Assembly (NCBI GenBank): GCA_020859755.1
Contig: JAJBVP010000255.1
Coordinates: 1-48,093 of the forward strand
Length of the DNA: 48,093 nt
DNA from: Bacteroidales bacterium
GTDB lineage: Bacteria > Bacteroidota > Bacteroidia > Bacteroidales > Muribaculaceae
Direction: 5' to 3'
A program made the position numbers and the translations under genes. Each line of letters starts with the position of its first letter. Positions within the stretch are counted from its first letter, which is position 1. A model generated the notes under the pieces. It was given only the letters and a program-made list of their open reading frames with translations, was not told the DNA's origin and ran no database searches. Shown here piece after piece: positions 47,201 to 48,093 of the stretch.

Positions 47201-47976
47201 GCTCCGTTATTCGCTACAAGATCTCCAACGGCGATGTCAACTCCACACCCGAGGTGATCAAGCTGGCCAACGAATGGACCATTTGGGGCAACTTCGCCAA
47301 CGTCTACCCCGACGACAACGACACATTCTGGGTGGCTTGCGATAAGATGCAACCTGTGCGCTACAACAACAAGGGCGAGGTGGTTGAAACCCTCCCTGTA
47401 GCCGCTCTTGGCTCGGCTGTGGCGCCTTCGGCTGGTACTGACGTTGTAATCGTTCCCTTCGGCGAGCGCAAGTATATGGGTGCCGTGACTTATGCCGGTT
47501 CCAACGCCAATGGCCTTAACAGCGGCGCTCTCGCCCTGATTGACCTCACCAGCGGTGCCGAGGCCGCGACTGCTCCCGTCGGCGTTTATCCCTCCGACGG
47601 TTACGCATCCGACCTGCGCAACACCAACTTTATCTCCTCCGTCGCCGCTGAGCTTACCGACAAAAACACCACAATCAACCTCTGGACACTCGTGCCTCAG
47701 CAAGGCGTGGCTTACTACTACTATCAAGGCCTTATCGCTTCCGGAATCGAAAGCGAGTGGGCACAACCCTGGCAACTTGTCACCCGCGCTTGCCAAGTGT
47801 CGACAACAGCCCCGGTTGCCCTCATCGAGGTTTACACCCTTAGCGGATCTATGGTGAAGTCGTCGCATGGCGAGCCAATCGACTGCTCGTCCCTCCCGGC
47901 CGGAGTGTACATCGCACGTGCAATCGGCCTCGACCGACACACCCAAGTGGCCAAGATCACAGTGGCTAAACGCTAA
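44296..47976 (+). CDS. N-acetylmuramoyl-L-alanine amidase (Amidase_3) with propeller module and T9SS-like tail
   Basis: 1226 residues with a signal peptide (MKKIFTILSVVAMAFTLNA). Residues about 25-205 are a zinc amidase that cuts the MurNAc-L-Ala bond of peptidoglycan. The expected ligands are visible: His in MLDPGHGGHDCG, Glu in HEADLVLLC, His in FCSIHLNAS and the catalytic Glu in PAILTEGEFVDN. Then follow a Thr/Pro linker (TSTDPTPTTNPT), an Ig-like domain, a propeller region with repeated GKLYCVYNG-type strands, a second Ig-like domain (YTPTEAGTHTATLTI), another propeller and a Por/T9SS-type tail (IEVYTLSGSMVKS, SSLPAGVYIARA). Such long secreted amidases are not the usual cell-division AmiC type (300-450 residues), so an action on foreign peptidoglycan is suggested. 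Last gene of the operon, followed by a terminator. Confidence 0.92.
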   Translation: MKKIFTILSVVAMAFTLNATSTWSGLRIMLDPGHGGHDCGACGYNSQKPHEADLVLLCSNTLYPKLTALGAPVSRTRLDDTFIALQTRKALSVSYDPYIFCSIHLNASTAHTASGTETWYYWTTGNSLNLANKVQAQLLEQMGRTNRGVQRNGWTVITGSASVPAILTEGEFVDNQSAWNYLKDETGTGFANWVKGHLYGFYDHFNQTLGKDITNPKTTSTDPTPTTNPTLKVSTTSLYFDARRGSTETLSFTVTGTDLSGNITVTSSNSMFTVDNATLGSSGGTVKVKFTPPTDASTMAAGDFSGYKITVKNTTDGTSYSKTVKITGHLGEKLLTNLSKQWRRCQAAGNVDKTISASVFGYDPTLIRNFAYYQGKLYCVYNGTDILVLNALNGYKIGFLKKGTTILESTLQLCDVKVLDGVIFACSLAINGTDKGLRIYQWDSDDSYPKRIYTTTNFRDCDRLGDCMEVTGDVNGTLYFTFANDNSEIASSPKTQILQYIRKMKDSSTGVADSAVWSLWRAPVYRNDGSTQLSTKGNTRAYRLSGKKWWIDGKDSYPTLVKANDDETAAISQNITIDTGESWGSSFHDFTWGDDHYVANIVFNGKVYDKNGNMVSDYNYKGARVRLSLDAEKDYSRVYQVKDYPNDTIGLGIDSRNTNATADLVIDTDSQNYVWIWEYSTTHGIGCYGYGTLPTYTLPSSITPDAAITISDTDVILDTEVGKSASTGITVSGTDLVGDITISLGGTDKGMFSIDTKKITQANAQGVVVVTYTPTEAGTHTATLTIKSTQVASQTVTIVGTATESDIPDPDYQFVDLIPSLTEGWCYSVNRGNLAQAPWFSSESPWSRSIEVINGHLYVLNHQNWGTDPVINIVDAYTGTQLGTLSTEGVNDVSCAAKLSSLSKIGNQLIACNYASATHTLTVYKWASDTSDPEIILQDSAHGGAYVGMITASGTMSDGYLWFCSPAICSVIRYKISNGDVNSTPEVIKLANEWTIWGNFANVYPDDNDTFWVACDKMQPVRYNNKGEVVETLPVAALGSAVAPSAGTDVVIVPFGERKYMGAVTYAGSNANGLNSGALALIDLTSGAEAATAPVGVYPSDGYASDLRNTNFISSVAAELTDKNTTINLWTLVPQQGVAYYYYQGLIASGIESEWAQPWQLVTRACQVSTTAPVALIEVYTLSGSMVKSSHGEPIDCSSLPAGVYIARAIGLDRHTQVAKITVAKR

Positions 47977-48002
47977 CTTGACACATTCAGCACAATCTTT
48001 GG

Positions 48003-48037
48003 AACAAACGGCCTAAACAGGGCCGTTTGTTCTTTCT
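48003..48037 (+). terminator. Intrinsic terminator after the amidase gene
   Basis: AACAAACGGCC (48003-48013) pairs perfectly with GGCCGTTTGTT (48021-48031) across a 7-base loop, followed by CTTTCT. The 11-bp stem with a T-rich end lies 26 bp after the stop and ends the PUL. Confidence 0.88.
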
Positions 48038-48075
48038 ACTTGTTCGCCCGACATGGGCATAATCTAACGGGTGCG

Positions 48076-48093
48076 AGGCCAAGAGAGGCCTTT
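48076..48093. other. Short hairpin at the right window edge
   Basis: AGGCC (48076-48080), loop AAGAGA, GGCCT (48087-48091), then TT at the window end. It may be part of a terminator of a gene outside the window; the cut-off prevents a firm call. Nothing else is seen between the amidase terminator and the edge. Confidence 0.3.

Noticed and set aside
1-48093. Search for tRNA, rRNA, CRISPR, transposase or integrase
   Set aside because: Nothing with tRNA-like arms, spaced direct repeats, or recombinase/transposase motifs was seen. The only tandem repeat is the 7-bp array at the left edge.

Overview
The window comes from a GC-rich Bacteroidota (Bacteroidales) chromosome. The evidence is two SusC/SusD pairs, a hybrid two-component regulator (HTCS), Bacteroides-type promoters (TAnnTTTG), a FecI-like sigma domain and lipoprotein signals of the form LASC. 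The G/C-biased codon use and the T9SS-like tails suggest a Muribaculaceae- or Prevotellaceae-like gut or oral lineage, but this is inferred from style only. No rRNA, tRNA, CRISPR array, insertion sequence or integrase was found.

Layout. (1) 49-5977, minus strand: GH106 alpha-L-rhamnosidase, rhaB, rhaA and a 41-codon membrane ORF that ends inside a 7-bp tandem repeat. (2) 6227-8625, minus: a fimbrillin/GLUG-type surface lipoprotein whose signal peptide is separated from its body by a one-base frameshift. (3) 8894-12924, plus: an organophosphate-type MFS transporter, then one ORF that joins an ECF sigma factor, a hydrophobic segment and a GH65 glycosidase. (4) 12961-17785, minus: an HTCS regulator overlapping a glycerophosphodiester phosphodiesterase. 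(5) 17998-27039, plus: short GH78, a GH3-GH37 fusion, and a long GH78 with an extra N-terminal domain. (6) 27174-36740, plus: SusC-SusD-SusC-SusD. (7) 36792-47976, plus: a GH99/71-like enzyme, a NAGPA-type phosphodiester glycosidase, a WD40-like (PD40) protein and an N-acetylmuramoyl-L-alanine amidase, closed by a terminator.

This is a large rhamnose-centred polysaccharide utilisation locus (PUL). Surface SusCD pairs import oligosaccharides. Secreted or periplasmic GH106, GH78, GH3, GH37 and GH65 enzymes release rhamnose and probably glucose. RhaA and RhaB start cytoplasmic rhamnose catabolism, and the HTCS presumably senses a breakdown product. I found a repeated operator-like motif (GGAACAAATA, then TTTG about 8 bp on) upstream of four transcription units: GH106-rhaBA, HTCS/GH78, SusC and NAGPA. 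In each case it lies 30-31 bp before the -7 box or its TTTG core, which links the units into one regulon.

There is no polysaccharide lyase or galacturonidase, so pectin is a poor fit. The mix of rhamnosidases, glucosidases, a glycerophosphodiesterase, a GlpT-like transporter, a sugar-1-phosphodiester glycosidase and a peptidoglycan amidase fits better with Gram-positive cell-wall rhamnopolysaccharides. That substrate assignment is a hypothesis. The strongest single novelty candidates are the sigma-GH65 fusion and the GH3-GH37 fusion.
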